Shown piece by piece: positions 55,633 through 62,779 of a stretch of DNA of 64,000 nucleotides. The stretch is from Aquimarina spongiae (GTDB lineage Bacteria > Bacteroidota > Bacteroidia > Flavobacteriales > Flavobacteriaceae): positions 62,001 to 126,000 of the forward strand of contig NZ_FQYP01000009.1 in assembly GCF_900141785.1 (NCBI RefSeq), in the 5' to 3' direction. The position numbers and the translations under genes were made by a program. The notes under the pieces are model-generated. The model was not told the origin of the DNA. It ran no database searches and was given only the letters and a program-made list of their open reading frames with translations. How positions within the stretch are numbered: the first letter of the stretch is position 1; every line of letters starts with the position of its first letter.

Positions 55633-57618
55633 ATGCTTCAAAGACTTGCCTGTTTACTGCTGATCGTATGTGTTTTCTTTTCTTGTAAGGATGAGGATCC
55701 TACTCCTACAGTCGATGCTGCTATTACTCAGTTAGATGTAATAGATGAACTTATCGAACAGGCAGAGGATAAAAACAAATCTAAAGAAGAAAAGAAAAAG
55801 CTTCTAAGAGAGGTTGATAGTCTTGTTTCTAAGTTGCCAGATGATTCTAATAAGATTCTTAAACATCGTAAGTTGGGTATAATTTATTATTATTTGGAAG
55901 ATTATGTAAATTTTAAAGCTATTTCTGATAGAGCCTTAGATCTTTCAATTTCTATCGGTGATTCATTGGGAATCGCAAAGTCATATTTAAATTTAGGTAT
56001 TTACTATAGAAATTTTCGAAATTATACAATTGCCTACAAGAATTTTTACCAAGCCGAAAAAATATGTTCCTTGATCAATAAAAACAATGATGTTTGTTTT
56101 ACTCATGGTAATATCTTGGTTAATTTAGCTCAAATAAAGAGGAGAGCAAAAGATTACAGTAAAAGTGAAACTTATACTATAGCTGCTATCAAACAATTTC
56201 ATTTATCCGGAAATAAAGAATATATTCCATTATGTTATTCAAACCTTGGTTCAGTTGCCAAATATTTAGGCAGGTATGATGAGGCTATAGCATATCACAA
56301 AAAAGCGATGGAATTTGATGGAAGTTCTGAAAAAAAACAACGTATACTAATTTCTCTAAATAATATTGGAGTAACCTACAAATCTCAACAAAAATATGAT
56401 CAAGCTAAAGAAGCATTTCATAAAGCATTATCTTATAAGGATTTTTTAAAAAAAGATCGTAGAAGATATGCTTTGCTAACAGATAATTTGGCTTACGCAA
56501 AGTTTCTTTCCAATGACTTAGAAAACATACCCGAACTTTTTTATGAAGCGTTAAGAGTACGCGATAGTATTCAAAATAAAACCGGTTTAAGTACTAATAA
56601 TTTGCATCTGGCGGAATATTATCAATCAATAGGAGATTTCAAAAGGGCAAAATCATTTGCGGTAACCGCTAGAAAACTTGCAAAAGAAATAGGCAATAAC
56701 GAAGAACTTTTAAAATCTTATCAAATTCTTTCCAAAGTAAGTAACCCTAAAGAAGGCCTGCAATATGCTGAAGCTTATATCCAACTAAATGATAGCTTGG
56801 TAAAGGAAGAACGACTGTTTCGAGACAAAATCGCTCGTATTCAGTTTGAAACTGAGGAAAAAGAACAACAGATTGTAGAGAAGGAGGCGCAAATTGTTCA
56901 AAAGGAACAACAAATAGCCACAGTACAAAATCAAAATACGATTTATCTACTTGGGATTTTATTACTATTAATGGGAATTAGCTTTGCCATTTACTTCTTT
57001 AGACAACGTACCAAATACCTGGCCCAACAAAATCAAATGGTACAGTTTCAAGCCAGTTATGAAACGGAGACGCGAATCTCTAAACGGTTGCACGATGAGC
57101 TGGGGAATGATATTTTTCAAGTCATGTTGCAATATCAAAATGATCCTCATGATTCCAAAATCTTAGAACGACTAAATGCAACTTATGCTAAAGCCAGAGA
57201 TATTTCTAGAGAAAATAATGAGTTCGATGTCGATGAGTCCTTCTCGGAAGAGTTGAGCGATATGCTAAAAAACTATACCAAAAATGGGATACAATTGTTG
57301 GTTCGAGGATTAGACAAAATCAATTGGCAAGGCTTTGAGGCTCCTGTAAAAATTACTGTCTATCGGGTGTTGCAAGAATTGATGACCAATATGCAAAAAC
57401 ACAGTCAGGCGGGTAGGGTCGTTTTGGTATTTACTCAAGACAACAATACACTGCATATCAAGTATACTGACAATGGGGTGGGGATTGATAAAACACAACT
57501 ACAATCCAAAAATGGATTACACAATACAGAAAAGCGTATTCGTGCTATAGATGGAACCCTTATCTTTGAATCCGAAAAAGAAAAAGGGTTTAAAGCTAAC
57601 ATCAGCATCCCTAATTAA
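55633..57618 (+). CDS. Lipoprotein TPR histidine kinase K3
   Basis: A 661-residue twin of K2 with the same layout: lipobox Cys18, TPR sensor, coiled coil (last unit changed to VQKEQQIATVQ), one transmembrane helix, His487, HATPase. Differences from K2 cluster in the TPRs between about 230 and 350 (for example SSEKKQR and FKRAKSFAVTARK), so ligand specificity may differ. The response regulator gene is 12 bp downstream. Confidence 0.87.
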   Translation: MLQRLACLLLIVCVFFSCKDEDPTPTVDAAITQLDVIDELIEQAEDKNKSKEEKKKLLREVDSLVSKLPDDSNKILKHRKLGIIYYYLEDYVNFKAISDRALDLSISIGDSLGIAKSYLNLGIYYRNFRNYTIAYKNFYQAEKICSLINKNNDVCFTHGNILVNLAQIKRRAKDYSKSETYTIAAIKQFHLSGNKEYIPLCYSNLGSVAKYLGRYDEAIAYHKKAMEFDGSSEKKQRILISLNNIGVTYKSQQKYDQAKEAFHKALSYKDFLKKDRRRYALLTDNLAYAKFLSNDLENIPELFYEALRVRDSIQNKTGLSTNNLHLAEYYQSIGDFKRAKSFAVTARKLAKEIGNNEELLKSYQILSKVSNPKEGLQYAEAYIQLNDSLVKEERLFRDKIARIQFETEEKEQQIVEKEAQIVQKEQQIATVQNQNTIYLLGILLLLMGISFAIYFFRQRTKYLAQQNQMVQFQASYETETRISKRLHDELGNDIFQVMLQYQNDPHDSKILERLNATYAKARDISRENNEFDVDESFSEELSDMLKNYTKNGIQLLVRGLDKINWQGFEAPVKITVYRVLQELMTNMQKHSQAGRVVLVFTQDNNTLHIKYTDNGVGIDKTQLQSKNGLHNTEKRIRAIDGTLIFESEKEKGFKANISIPN

Positions 57619-57630
57619 AACGTTTACAAA

Positions 57631-58299
57631 ATGTTTACGAAAGTATTGGTGGCAGAGGATTATGAAATTGCCAATCAAGGAATCATAAAAGTATTGAATG
57701 ACAATATTGGTATTGCCGAAATTGAGGAAGCCAAATATTGTGACGATGCCTATCTCAAGTTTAGAAAAGCATTTCAGGATGATACCCCGTTTCAGTTGCT
57801 TATTACGGATCTTTCTTTTCGGGAAGACCACAAAATACAAGTTCGAACTTCGGGTATCGATTTGATCAGAGATGTACGATTGATACAACCTGATATCAAG
57901 GTGATTGTATACTCACAAGAAGATCGCCCAGATAAGATCAATATGTTGTTTGAGAAATACAAAATCAATGGCTATGTGTGTAAGGGACAACATGCCATCA
58001 AAGAATTGATCCATTGCGTAGATGGTGTGTTTGAGGGACAAACCGTGCTGCCGCCCGAACTTACCGAAATGGCGGATAATGATGGTTTTGTAGAGCTAGA
58101 CGACCTGGATATGATCTTGCTAGAAGAACTGGCCAAAGGCTTTACCAAAAAGGAAATAAGACTCAAACTGATCGCCGAAAACATCACACCCAATGGCGAA
58201 AGCTCTATAGACAAAAGAGTAAGTAAGCTTTTTGATAATTTTCAAGCCAAAAATACTACGCATTTGGTGGCGATTGTAAAAGATATGGGGTTGTTGTAA
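57631..58299 (+). CDS. Response regulator for the TPR kinases
   Basis: A 222-residue regulator. Receiver domain with acidic ED9-10 pair, phosphoacceptor Asp60 (LLITDLSF) and Lys118-type residue in YVCKGQ; the C-terminal about 80 residues form a LuxR/NarL-like HTH (LLEELAKGFTKKEIRLKLIAEN, in part). It is 12 bp downstream of K3, so the three kinases and this regulator probably make one system in which three sensors converge on one output. Confidence 0.86.
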   Translation: MFTKVLVAEDYEIANQGIIKVLNDNIGIAEIEEAKYCDDAYLKFRKAFQDDTPFQLLITDLSFREDHKIQVRTSGIDLIRDVRLIQPDIKVIVYSQEDRPDKINMLFEKYKINGYVCKGQHAIKELIHCVDGVFEGQTVLPPELTEMADNDGFVELDDLDMILLEELAKGFTKKEIRLKLIAENITPNGESSIDKRVSKLFDNFQAKNTTHLVAIVKDMGLL

Positions 58300-58311
58300 T
58301 TCCTTCAAAAA

Positions 58312-58824
58312 GTGAAAGCAAAAGGAACAATTTTTTATCATGAAGATGATTTCTGCCAAATAGAAATCTTACCGAAAGAAAATGTATTCCATCTTTTAAA
58401 GGAAGTAGATAATATTAGTGACTTTACCGAAGAGCACGGATATTCAGATATTTATGTTCGAGAAGAACGTAAAATAACTTTAAGCGCTCGAAAAATAAAC
58501 AAATCTGAACTTGAAAAGGTATTAGCAGAACTTGAAACCGAAAGACATACTGAAGTAATTACTGGTTACGGTACCGAATACCGTGAGAAAAGTAAAAATA
58601 CAATTGGGTTTGGAAAGGGTTATGCAGCAATGTATTTTCAATATGAGAATGATGTTGTAATCAACATATGGGTTACAAATCTGTTTGAATTGAATGCTAA
58701 CCATGTCATCAATGTACTATTCAAGATCGGAGAAAAATGGGATTTGATCTTAATGGATTGGAATACTTCACAACTTGTTGATTTAACGAATAGAGATAGG
58801 ATCAAGAAATATATAGATCATTGA
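58312..58824 (+). CDS. Unknown protein, possibly immunity-like
   Basis: A 170-residue cytosolic protein that starts at a GTG (58312), 12 bp after the response regulator. It contains GFGKGYAAMYFQYENDVVINIW (in part) and ends with WDLILMDWNTSQLVDL, an aromatic-rich alpha/beta pattern seen in some immunity-type proteins. I do not recognise the family. Co-transcription with the response regulator is likely. Confidence 0.6.
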   Translation: MKAKGTIFYHEDDFCQIEILPKENVFHLLKEVDNISDFTEEHGYSDIYVREERKITLSARKINKSELEKVLAELETERHTEVITGYGTEYREKSKNTIGFGKGYAAMYFQYENDVVINIWVTNLFELNANHVINVLFKIGEKWDLILMDWNTSQLVDLTNRDRIKKYIDH

Positions 58825-58918
58825 TAACGAAGCTGAATAGATTTTCTCTGTGATATTTCATCCCACACCCAATCCAATATTACCAAATCGTAAAATTTTC
58901 TAAAAAAAATCACCCGTT

Positions 58919-58963
58919 TTACAGAAATCTGTAAGGAGATGTTGTGCTGTCGATTTAAGTTTG
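58919..58963 (+). promoter_or_regulatory. Palindromic promoter before sigma3
   Basis: TTACAG-AAAT-CTGTAA (58919-58934), then TAAGTTTG (58956-58963), an exact TAnnTTTG box 75 bp before the sigma3 ATG. The palindrome sits around -30, so it is a likely operator. It differs from CTACGCAA, so another regulator is implied. Confidence 0.6.
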
Positions 58964-59038
58964 TATCAACTTAGCAATGGGGAATATACGGAGCAGCAAA
59001 TTACTGATCCATAATTAGAAACAGTACAAACTAACACA

Positions 59039-59608
59039 ATGATGAATCAAGACCAAACCATCATCACAGGCATCATTCAAGGGGACGAAAGAATTTTAAA
59101 CTGTTTTTACAAAGAGAATATACGATACGTACAAGGGTATATTCTTCGCAATTACGGAAACGCAGAAGATGTAGAAGACATCTTTCAGGATGCGTTGGTC
59201 GTGTTGTACCAAAAACTAAAAGCGGGTCTGCTAGAGATTAGAGTGCCTGTACGCACTTATTTCTATGGCATCTGCAAGAATCTTTGGCGTAACCGTTTGC
59301 GTAAAAAAATGAGATCGGTAGTCAATCATGCACATCATCGCTTTGATGAAGAAGTAGATGAGATCGGGTTCGAAGATATCGAAAACCAGGAGCGAGAATT
59401 GCTATACCGAAAACATTTTCAAAATCTAAGCGCCGATCACAGAGAATTACTAGGCTTGGTGTTCGAAGGGAAATCCATGAAAGAGATTTCGCAGATCAAG
59501 GGCTATTCGGTAGGGTACACTCGAAAAAAGAAGTTCCTGGCCAAAAAGAAGTTGTTGAGCATGATCGAAGAGGATCCAATGTACAACGAACTAAGAGCAG
59601 TTTGCTAA
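59039..59608 (+). CDS. RNA polymerase sigma factor (sigma3)
   Basis: A 189-residue ECF-like sigma-70 factor. Region 2 VEDIFQDALVVLYQKL and ICKNLWRNRLRKK, region 4 KSMKEISQIKGYSVGYTRKKKF (in part). It is a paralogue of sigma1 and sigma2. There is no anti-sigma gene beside it; it is followed by sORF units and the tRNA. It could serve the TAAGTTTG promoter upstream (autoregulation), but this is not proven. Confidence 0.84.
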   Translation: MMNQDQTIITGIIQGDERILNCFYKENIRYVQGYILRNYGNAEDVEDIFQDALVVLYQKLKAGLLEIRVPVRTYFYGICKNLWRNRLRKKMRSVVNHAHHRFDEEVDEIGFEDIENQERELLYRKHFQNLSADHRELLGLVFEGKSMKEISQIKGYSVGYTRKKKFLAKKKLLSMIEEDPMYNELRAVC

Positions 59609-59701
59609 GCAGAATAAGCAAACAAAAAAGTGAATCGGATAGATGGCTTTCAAAAATAAATTTGGAAGTCTGGATTAAATCGCAAATATTTGTATAACAG
59701 A

Positions 59702-59812
59702 ATGGTACAAAAAATCAAAAATATCACAACGATCTCACTGCATAAGCAGTGTAATTACCGTTGGATCCAGAACGGGTCTTTACGGGATTGGGCGTTGCAT
59801 AGCTATTTTTGA
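59702..59812 (+). CDS. Leader-peptide-like sORF C
   Basis: Thirty-six residues starting MVQKIKNITTISLHK with QCNYRWI in the middle. A TTG at 59662 and TTTG at 59689 (27 bp) precede it, so it may be near leaderless. GGGCGTT (59790-59796) in its codons can pair with AGCGTCC of the next terminator (7 bp, two wobbles). Confidence 0.5.
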   Translation: MVQKIKNITTISLHKQCNYRWIQNGSLRDWALHSYF

Positions 59813-59856
59813 TTGTTTTATGAGATAAAATAAACACAAAAACTAGATATAACCAG

Positions 59857-59888
59857 AAGCGTCCAATTTATTGGACGCTTTTTTTTTA
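59857..59888 (+). terminator. Terminator of unit C
   Basis: AAGCGTCCAA-TTTA-TTGGACGCTT, 10 bp perfect, then T run. Left arm has an alternative partner at 59790-59796. Confidence 0.9.
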
Positions 59889-60043
59889 TGAATTTTTTTC
59901 ATCCAATGTACATACGCTAATACATACATAAAAATCACATTTGGAAGGTAAGCATCAGAGAGACAGTAGTATGCGATAACGATCCAATTTCTGCATAAAG
60001 CGGACAGGAACCCCTATGCTTAAAATTGAGTTTAACTACTTGA

Positions 60044-60101
60044 TAATCAATAAATTAAATTAAAATTTTCTTGTGTATTTCAAATAAAGTTTTCATCTTT
60101 G
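60044..60101 (+). promoter_or_regulatory. Conserved promoter module, copy 3
   Basis: TAATCAATAAATTAA, TTG at 60071 and TTTG at 60098 (27 bp). It drives sORF D and, on readthrough, the tRNA. Confidence 0.65.
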
Positions 60102-60181
60102 CCTTGTGATTGAAACACATCAAAACGAACAGCTCACATAACAATAGATAGAAAAGAAAATACATTTAAAAACAGAAAATT

Positions 60182-60301
60182 ATGACACCAATTTGCACAC
60201 TACATAGACTAAATCGCCTGGGAGCTAAGCAGGTGATCTACTGGTCTAATGTGTACATAAAGGGTGTCTGTAGTATAACAAGGAATAGGAATCGTATGTA
60301 G
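60182..60301 (+). CDS. Leader-peptide-like sORF D
   Basis: Thirty-nine residues starting MTPICTLHRLNRLG with five Arg codons, two early (codons 9 and 12) and three near the end (TRNRNRM). GGGTGTCT (60262-60269) in its codons pairs with AGACGCCC of the terminator (8 bp, one wobble). A tRNA-Arg gene follows. Arg codons before the element fit control by charged tRNA-Arg. Confidence 0.5.
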   Translation: MTPICTLHRLNRLGAKQVIYWSNVYIKGVCSITRNRNRM

Positions 60302-60330
60302 TAATTGCATAGTATCCTAAGATCTAAAAG

Positions 60331-60358
60331 AAGACGCCCGAACACGGCGTCTTTTTTT
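60331..60358 (+). terminator. Terminator of unit D, upstream of tRNA-Arg
   Basis: AAGACGCC/GGCGTCTT (8 bp), loop CGAACAC, T7. Its left arm can pair with 60262-60269. It is 28 bp before the tRNA start, so the tRNA would be transcribed only on readthrough or from a promoter I do not see. Confidence 0.88.
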
Positions 60359-60386
60359 ATGCCCAAGATTTTCGGGCAACACACCA

Positions 60387-60462
60387 AGGAATATAGTTCA
60401 ATCGGATAGAACGTTGGGTTACGACCCCAGAGATGCGAGTTCGAGTCTTGCTATTCCTGCCA
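60387..60462 (+). tRNA. tRNA-Arg (ACG), divergent, CCA encoded
   Basis: Acceptor stem AGGAATA/TATTCCT, D-arm GTTC-AATCGGATA-GAAC, anticodon arm TTGGG-TTACGAC-CCCAG with anticodon ACG (60421-60423), T-arm GCGAG-TTCGAGT-CTTGC, discriminator G and CCA. All stems close with only wobble exceptions (T27-G43, G51-T63), so it folds as a proper cloverleaf. It is isolated from other tRNAs and lies in the RNA-repair island. Reads CGU/CGC after A34 deamination. Confidence 0.85.
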
Positions 60463-60499
60463 GAATACAAACCATGTCTAATCCATAAATGATAAAACA

Positions 60500-60676
60500 A
60501 TGGAAACTCACGTTACTAGCCAAAAAACAAGAACCAAGGGTTGGAAGCAGTTGATCACCGCAACGATGAAGAGGTGGGCTGCAAGCTATATCCAATCCAT
60601 GAGTAAAGCCTTGTACCCTCCCGAAACTAAAGGGGTACAAAGTAAAAACGATAGGCATCGTAGTTTTTATAAATAA
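60500..60676 (+). CDS. 58-residue basic ORF downstream of the tRNA
   Basis: Starts METHVTSQKTRTKGWKQL; strongly basic and with a likely helix (TATMKRWAASYIQSM). No match known to me. It has no obvious own promoter and would be on the tRNA transcript. It may be a real small protein or chance. Confidence 0.35.
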   Translation: METHVTSQKTRTKGWKQLITATMKRWAASYIQSMSKALYPPETKGVQSKNDRHRSFYK

Positions 60677-60816
60677 ACTATAGCTGTCCATCGGTACACA
60701 AAACAACAATATGTTGTGTGTTGATAGAACCCTGATCCAATGGGGCAGGATTGGGGTTCGACGTAGCGCCCTGCTATGGCATGGGATACATAGCGGGGCT
60801 TGATGAAGAGTAATTG
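60677..60816 (+). other. Hairpin-rich 3' end of the tRNA region
   Basis: Includes ACAACA-ATA-TGTTGT (near 60702) and an 11-bp hairpin (60768-60778 with 60789-60799, one G-T pair). Neither has a T tail. It separates the plus-strand units from the convergent esterase gene. Confidence 0.5.
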
Positions 60817-62592
60817 TTACTTCCCATTTTTAATCCGTCTTTCAATCTCTTTTTCACCTCCTGGAGTAAGTACTGCACTAGAGGTTTTTTTGATAAAAAT
60901 CATTCCATCAAAATACTTGTCGGGTATGATCTCTGAAAATGGAGAATACTCACGACCATAAGCCCAAGTAGCACCCGCTGTATGTAAGTGTTGATATTTG
61001 TTTAAAAAAGAATGGATAGCATTAGGTTTATTATCTTCTTTAAAATCAATAAAGAACAAATCTTTATCGGTTTGTGCGAAATACCAGTCCAAATCTCCTT
61101 CTCTTGCAGGAAATATTTTAAAAGAACCCACTTTACCATAAACATACTCTTCTTCTTCTATGACATAACTTCTAGCTTGAAATGTACCTTGATAAGTGGC
61201 AAATCCAATCGCATAATATTTTTTATCACCTAGATACTCTTTTAAAACACTTCCTAGAGCCTTTTGAGCTCCATTAGTATATGCATAAGAATCTTTGTGA
61301 ATATGACCGTTATGTGCCCAAAGCATCATTTTGGCATCTGGACCTTCTTCATGTAAGATTTCCAGAACGGTTTGTGCCATATAATCATCTCTAATATTGT
61401 AATCTACCTTATCCTGTAGTTTTCCATCAACTGCTTGTACGCCTTGAATGATTTTTTTTAGGTCCTCTAGTACGCTTTTATAATCTTCAGGGGAACTTTT
61501 GGTAGTCAGGCTTAATTCGTTCAAGTATATATATGAAAGTAAAGCATGTAATTCTTGCCGTTGCTTAGATAAATCACTTCTGTCTGAGATTGTTTTAATA
61601 TGTTGAAATACTGAATCAACGGGTTGTTCTAATAGAGGATGAAGTCCAGTTTTTTTCAAGTATTTGCTAATATTTTGGTAGGCTAAATCCAACCCTACAG
61701 TTTGGGTGTCAACACCAATAAATTTTACCTTTTTGGCTTCAGGTACAGTTTTATTATAGCGATACATCCATTCGATCATATCAATCACAGATTCTACATT
61801 CCAAACCCAAAATCCTTGAGCAGATAATGCATCTCTGCTATTACCTTTACCGTATAATACATAATCATTTATTGGTTTACACCCAACATGACTAGCCTCG
61901 ATCCCAAACAAGGTAAACCCCATCTCTTTCACTAAGAATTCCAACATACGGTGTTTCATCTGGAAGACCTCTCTAGTGCCATGGCTGGTCTCGCCCATAC
62001 CCACAATTCGTGCATCTTTTAGAATAGGTTTTAAATACGATAAGTCACTAAACCCAGTTTCTGCTTTTACTCCATTAAGAGATAATGATTTCTCATCTAA
62101 CCAATAAATTACACTGTCCTTTTTGGCTTTTCTGGAAGCTAAAAGTGCTTTATGCCCTTTTGGAGAAAGCACCTTAAACTTTTCTACAGTATATCCACCA
62201 TCTATGTTATCGATGAAATTTTGACGTTTATCTTCTTTTAACCATCTTGAGATATATGGAGAAACTTTAATAGTATAAGTGTCGCTTTTTTCAACAGTAA
62301 ACTCAACCATCTCGAGCCCATCATGAGCTCTAAAATTGCTTAAAAATCCTTTAAGTGTGTCTTTTTCTGGGATGGAAACGATCACTTGAAGATTTACCTT
62401 CTTTTGACGCAAATGCAACTGTACAAAATCACCCTTGGTAAGTGGTAAAGTATATGAGTGGAATTCATTTCCTTTTACATTTCGCTCTATTCCTTCTTTC
62501 AAAGAAGGTATAGTACTTTGCCCTATAGCATTGTTAAATGACGAAAAGAAAAGAATAATATATAAAACAAAAGATATTAGGTTCTTTTTCAT
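60817..62592 (-). CDS. Erythromycin esterase family protein
   Basis: A 591-residue protein with a signal peptide and an erythromycin-esterase/succinoglycan-biosynthesis (EreA-like) domain from about residue 175. MGETSHGTREVFQMK (about 197-211) and LWAHNGHIHKD (about 407-417) carry the catalytic Glu/His set. The first 160 residues form a separate beta-rich domain. EreA hydrolyses macrolide lactones, but most secreted members are of unknown substrate, so antibiotic resistance should not be assumed. Confidence 0.86.
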   Translation of the reverse strand: MKKNLISFVLYIILFFSSFNNAIGQSTIPSLKEGIERNVKGNEFHSYTLPLTKGDFVQLHLRQKKVNLQVIVSIPEKDTLKGFLSNFRAHDGLEMVEFTVEKSDTYTIKVSPYISRWLKEDKRQNFIDNIDGGYTVEKFKVLSPKGHKALLASRKAKKDSVIYWLDEKSLSLNGVKAETGFSDLSYLKPILKDARIVGMGETSHGTREVFQMKHRMLEFLVKEMGFTLFGIEASHVGCKPINDYVLYGKGNSRDALSAQGFWVWNVESVIDMIEWMYRYNKTVPEAKKVKFIGVDTQTVGLDLAYQNISKYLKKTGLHPLLEQPVDSVFQHIKTISDRSDLSKQRQELHALLSYIYLNELSLTTKSSPEDYKSVLEDLKKIIQGVQAVDGKLQDKVDYNIRDDYMAQTVLEILHEEGPDAKMMLWAHNGHIHKDSYAYTNGAQKALGSVLKEYLGDKKYYAIGFATYQGTFQARSYVIEEEEYVYGKVGSFKIFPAREGDLDWYFAQTDKDLFFIDFKEDNKPNAIHSFLNKYQHLHTAGATWAYGREYSPFSEIIPDKYFDGMIFIKKTSSAVLTPGGEKEIERRIKNGK

Positions 62593-62779
62593 AACTGAGA
62601 TAAAAATATCAAGATTTAAAATTAAAAGTTTTCAGTTTCAAAAAATGAAACTGGAACGAATTAATGAAAGAAATTCTGAAATGGTAGTCTAACTTTTATG
62701 CCTGATAATTAACAACATATCTTATTAGTTGATGTTTCAAAAACTCTCACGCTAATTTGTAAATCATTTATTTATGTGC

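Larger units (their letters stand above)
59609..60386 (+). other. 778-bp region with two sORF-terminator units before the tRNA
   Basis: Contains sORF C and its terminator, promoter module copy 3, sORF D and its terminator. The part from about 59950 to 60060 is similar to 46460-46590 (shared GGACA.GAA, CTATGCTTAAA-like and TTGATAATCAATAAA). A small GCCC/GGGC hairpin (60361-60377) precedes the tRNA. Confidence 0.7.

Noticed and set aside
60721..60800. Second tRNA gene near GGGTTCGA
   Set aside because: There is no matching acceptor stem or anticodon arm; only isolated hairpins.
60817..62592. Macrolide resistance gene ere
   Set aside because: The family is broad, and the signal peptide and extra N-terminal domain are unlike Ere enzymes.
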